64,000 nucleotides of DNA from Flammeovirgaceae bacterium (GTDB taxonomy: Bacteria; Bacteroidota; Bacteroidia; Cytophagales; Cyclobacteriaceae): contig JACJYU010000002.1 in the NCBI GenBank assembly GCA_020635915.1, positions 434,001-498,000 of the forward strand, written 5' to 3'. The notes beneath the pieces were generated by a model, which did no database searches, was not told the DNA's origin, and saw only the letters and a program-made list of their open reading frames with translations. Shown here one piece after another: positions 61,780-64,000 of the stretch. The first letter of the stretch is position 1, and every line of letters begins with the position of its first letter. A program made the translations under genes and the position numbers.

Positions 61780-62576
61780 GCAAATACCCGCTGGCCAACG
61801 TACATCCAGACGCAAAGATCGGCAACGATGTGATCATAGAGCCATTTGCCACCGTTAAGGGCGATGTAGTGATTGGGGATGGCTGCTGGATCGGCCCCAA
61901 TGCCATCGTTTGGGAGGGGGCACGGTTGGGCAAAAACGTAAAAGTATACCCGGGAGCCTCGGTGTCGTCCATTCCGCAGGACTTAAAGTTTGCCGGGGAA
62001 AGAACAGAAACGTTCATTGGGGACAATACCGTCATCCGGGAGTTTGTCACCATCAGCAGGGGCACTGCCGACAAGCACAAGACCGAAATCGGCAGCAATT
62101 GCCTGCTTATGGCCTATGTGCATATCGCCCATGATTGCACGGTTGGCAACAATTGTATTTTTGCCAATGCGGTTCAGGTGGCGGGGCACGTGGTCATTGA
62201 GGATTGGGCCATCATTGGTGGCTCCAGTGCCGTGCACCAGTTTGTTAAAGTGGGGGCACATGTGATGGTATCCGGTGGGTCCCTGGTGAGGAAGGACATC
62301 CCTCCTTACACCAAAGCTGCAAGAGAGCCCCTCACTTATTGTGGCGTCAATACCATCGGCCTTCGCAGAAGGGGGTTTTCCTCCGAAAAAATATCCGAGA
62401 TCCAGGATGCATACCGCATAATCTTTTTGAAAGGGCTCAACAACTCAAAAGCCCTTGAACAGGTGGAAAACGAAATTGCACTAAGTGACGAGCGCAATTA
62501 TATTATTGATTTCATCAGGAGTTCCGAGCGTGGGGTGATGAAGGGGTTCTCCACTAGCGCGGCCACCTTTGAATGA
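61776..62576 (+). CDS. lpxA: Acyl-ACP:UDP-N-acetylglucosamine O-acyltransferase
   Basis: 266 residues. A left-handed beta-helix (about 5-190) carries IGNDVIIEPFATVKGDVVIG and IGDNTVIREFVTISRG, with the catalytic His in VHIAHDCTVG and GGSSAVHQFVKVGAH, and a C-terminal helical domain follows (about 195-260). It makes the first lipid A intermediate. It sits in an ATGA-overlap chain lpxC/fabZ-lpxA-ABC ATPase, so all three are translationally coupled. Confidence 0.95.
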   Translation: MSKYPLANVHPDAKIGNDVIIEPFATVKGDVVIGDGCWIGPNAIVWEGARLGKNVKVYPGASVSSIPQDLKFAGERTETFIGDNTVIREFVTISRGTADKHKTEIGSNCLLMAYVHIAHDCTVGNNCIFANAVQVAGHVVIEDWAIIGGSSAVHQFVKVGAHVMVSGGSLVRKDIPPYTKAAREPLTYCGVNTIGLRRRGFSSEKISEIQDAYRIIFLKGLNNSKALEQVENEIALSDERNYIIDFIRSSERGVMKGFSTSAATFE

Positions 62577-63190
62577 AAATCGCAGTTGAAAACCTCGGCA
62601 AGCGCTTTAACAGGGAATGGATTTTCAAGAAATTTGATTTTGTTTTTGAGCCCGGCCATTGCTACGCCATTGTAGGGCCAAACGGGTCGGGCAAGTCCAC
62701 CCTTATGCAGGTGTTGTGGGGCCAGGTGCCGGCCAGCACGGGCACCATCACCTATTCCAATAAGGAATTCACCATTCCCGGGGAAGAAGCCTACAAAAAT
62801 GTGTCCATTGCCACCCCCTATATGGAATTGGTGGAAGAGTTTACCCTTAAGGAGATGGTCGAATTTCATTTTAAGTTCAAGCGGACCTTCCAAAACCTAC
62901 CAGTGGCGGAACTGGCAGGGCTGATGGGGCTGGGCCAGGCCCGTGACAAGCAAATTTCAAACTTTTCCTCCGGGATGAAGCAGCGCCTAAAGCTTGGGCT
63001 GGCCTTCTTTTCAGGTACTTCCGCCCTATTTCTTGATGAACCCACCACCAACCTGGACAAGCGGGCAATCGCCTGGTACCACGAAAAACTTAGCGAATTT
63101 GGGGCCTCCAGGCTGGTGCTCATTGCCTCCAACAACGAACATGAATACCCTGAAAAGGCCCAAAAGGTTGATTTAATGAGCTTAAAATAG
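62573..63190 (+). CDS. ABC transporter ATP-binding protein, lone
   Basis: 205 residues, short for an ABC ATPase but complete in motifs: Walker A VGPNGSGKSTLMQVLWG (about 34-50), signature FSSGMKQRLKLGLAFFSG (about 128-145), Walker B ALFLDEPTTNLD (about 149-160) and a switch region ASNNEHE (His replaced by Asn-Asn-Glu-His order, so the switch His is near residue 188). It overlaps lpxA by four bases. No permease gene follows. Its place after lpxA suggests a link to lipid or envelope export, but this is inference. Confidence 0.85.
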   Translation: MKIAVENLGKRFNREWIFKKFDFVFEPGHCYAIVGPNGSGKSTLMQVLWGQVPASTGTITYSNKEFTIPGEEAYKNVSIATPYMELVEEFTLKEMVEFHFKFKRTFQNLPVAELAGLMGLGQARDKQISNFSSGMKQRLKLGLAFFSGTSALFLDEPTTNLDKRAIAWYHEKLSEFGASRLVLIASNNEHEYPEKAQKVDLMSLK

Positions 63191-63317
63191 GTTACATTTG
63201 GTGCGGCTGCGCGATTAAATGTGCAATCAAACGCTTGTTTTTGGGCACGTTCCCCGGGTCTCTTTTTTTAGAAACCCCATTTTCTTAAGTTTAATATGTT
63301 TTTTTAAAAGGCACGGA

Positions 63318-63782
63318 ATGAAGCAAACAGGAAAGCTAATTATGATGGGGGTTGTTTTTGCGGCCCTCCTGGCAAGCCAGGGGTGCAAAAAGAAATCTGG
63401 CCCTGGGGAAACGGTTGAAGACATCCAACTGGCCAAACTCTCCAAAACATGGAACGCCACATCAGTGGAATTGGACAACGTGGCCCAAACCGGGTACGAC
63501 AATTTTGCCCTTACCATATCTGGTACCGCTGGAACCTCTTTGTTTGGGTACAAAGCGGATGGCCGGCCCACCACCCTTAGCCCTTGGCTGTCCTCGGGGC
63601 AATGGAAGTTTGGCGCCAGCCCTGAAACCCAAATTATCAGGGACCCCGATACGGCCGATGAACTTGACCTTACCTATTCGGTAACAGACACCCAATTGCT
63701 AATCACCTTTACCTTCAACGGGGACGGGTACCTCGGCAGGGTTTCCAATGTAAAAGGGCAATGGGTGTTCACCTTTGAATAA
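63318..63782 (+). CDS. Small lipoprotein with lipocalin-like region
   Basis: 154 residues from the ATG at 63318; the frame is open from 63219, but MKQTGKLIMMGVVFAALLAS with lipobox SQGCKKK (Cys at about residue 22) is a clear lipoprotein start. The rest has the W-x-A-T/W pattern near residue 45 (SKTWNATSVELDN) and beta-rich text (GQWKFGASPETQII, LLITFTFNG) like the DUF5004/lipocalin-like families of Bacteroidota. Function unknown. Confidence 0.65.
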   Translation: MKQTGKLIMMGVVFAALLASQGCKKKSGPGETVEDIQLAKLSKTWNATSVELDNVAQTGYDNFALTISGTAGTSLFGYKADGRPTTLSPWLSSGQWKFGASPETQIIRDPDTADELDLTYSVTDTQLLITFTFNGDGYLGRVSNVKGQWVFTFE

Positions 63783-63874
63783 GCCGGGGCCACTAATCCA
63801 TAAAGGAGGCTTCCGCTTACCCGCCAGGCCAAGGATAGGAAAACCTTATCAGTCAGGCCAATGCTTTTGGTTGC

Positions 63875-64000
63875 TTATTTCAACACTACGGTCGTGACCC
63901 CGTCACCTCCCCGTTCAATATGCTCATGGCCAAAGCCAGCCACATTTTTATTTTGCTTTAACCTCTCCTTTACCACGCCACGCAAAACACCCTCGCCTTT
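63875..64000 (-). CDS. 3' end of a mutS2-like gene (Smr domain), partial
   Basis: Only the last 41 residues lie in the window, read leftward from the right edge to a TAA at 63877-63875. They read KGEGVLRGVVKERLKQ ... FGHEHIERGGDGVTTVVLK. The GxGxLR and GGDGVTxVxL blocks match the end of the Smr domain that closes MutS2 proteins. The rest of the gene is outside. It could also be another Smr protein. The 92 bp before it (63783-63874) show no gene. Confidence 0.65.
   Translation of the reverse strand, partial: KGEGVLRGVVKERLKQNKNVAGFGHEHIERGGDGVTTVVLK

Noticed and set aside
1..64000. Phage defence, prophage, integron, secondary-metabolite or conjugative systems
   Set aside because: No nuclease/helicase modules, integrase, tail or capsid genes, NRPS/PKS domains or relaxases were found; genes are metabolic, envelope or small single units.

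Overview
The window is chromosomal DNA of a member of the Bacteroidota, most likely a Cytophagales-type gliding or environmental bacterium. The signs are an LpxC-FabZ fusion, a PorX-type response regulator/PglZ protein and a CHU_C sorting-domain protein (both type IX secretion), an arginine cluster built around an N-acylornithine carbamoyltransferase, -7 boxes of the TAnnTTTG type, weak or absent Shine-Dalgarno sequences, and many secreted proteins with Bacteroidota domains. No rRNA, tRNA, CRISPR array, prophage or classical insertion sequence was seen. The assignment rests on gene content only.

Layout. 1-11.4 kb: an accessory stretch of small, mostly single-gene units (GIN-like surface protein, methyltransferase, alpha/beta hydrolases, VOC, DUF1801 and DUF2200 proteins). 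It contains a REP-associated tyrosine transposase (RAYT) surrounded by GGTTCGTG-type palindromes with a duplicated gene tail, an M19 dipeptidase-like protein lacking its first metal ligands, and a large BNR/sortilin-like beta-propeller protein. 11.4-21.3 kb: an M1 aminopeptidase lipoprotein, a CPA2-type antiporter, and two tandem FtsX/MacB-like permeases behind a near-consensus sigma-54 promoter with upstream palindromes. 21.4-28.9 kb: an arginine operon (GNAT, argG, argC, argF', argB, argE-like, argH) with a promoter, a leader ORF rich in Arg codons, competing RNA hairpins and a terminator after argH. This looks like transcription attenuation by a leader peptide and is the most interesting signal in the window.

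28.9-37.4 kb: an M48 protease; a minus-strand unit of ECF sigma factor, HEAT-repeat membrane protein that may be its anti-sigma, and two DUF4097 beta-helix proteins; then a coiled-coil membrane protein, a DoxX-like protein, an M20 peptidase, a YfcE-like phosphodiesterase and a 53-residue basic protein. 37.5-43.9 kb: hisS-hutH-CHU_C protein packed with 1 to 4 base junctions, then YbaB, a family 2 glycosyltransferase and a PspC protein. 44-50.7 kb: an OmpA-like/TPR lipoprotein with a clear promoter and terminator, pyruvate dehydrogenase E1 beta, flavin reductase-like and fumarylacetoacetase genes, and an RsmF-like rRNA methyltransferase. 50.7-64 kb: an MFS transporter, valS, alanine dehydrogenase, tsaE, porX, an HD-domain hydrolase, the lipid A genes lpxD, lpxC-fabZ and lpxA with a lone ABC ATPase, a small lipoprotein, and the 3' end of a mutS2-like gene running off the right edge.

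Functionally, most of the window is core metabolism and envelope biogenesis (arginine, lipid A, tRNA charging, T9SS). The regulatory sequences (arginine leader, sigma-54 site, RAYT/REP locus) hold the features worth following up.
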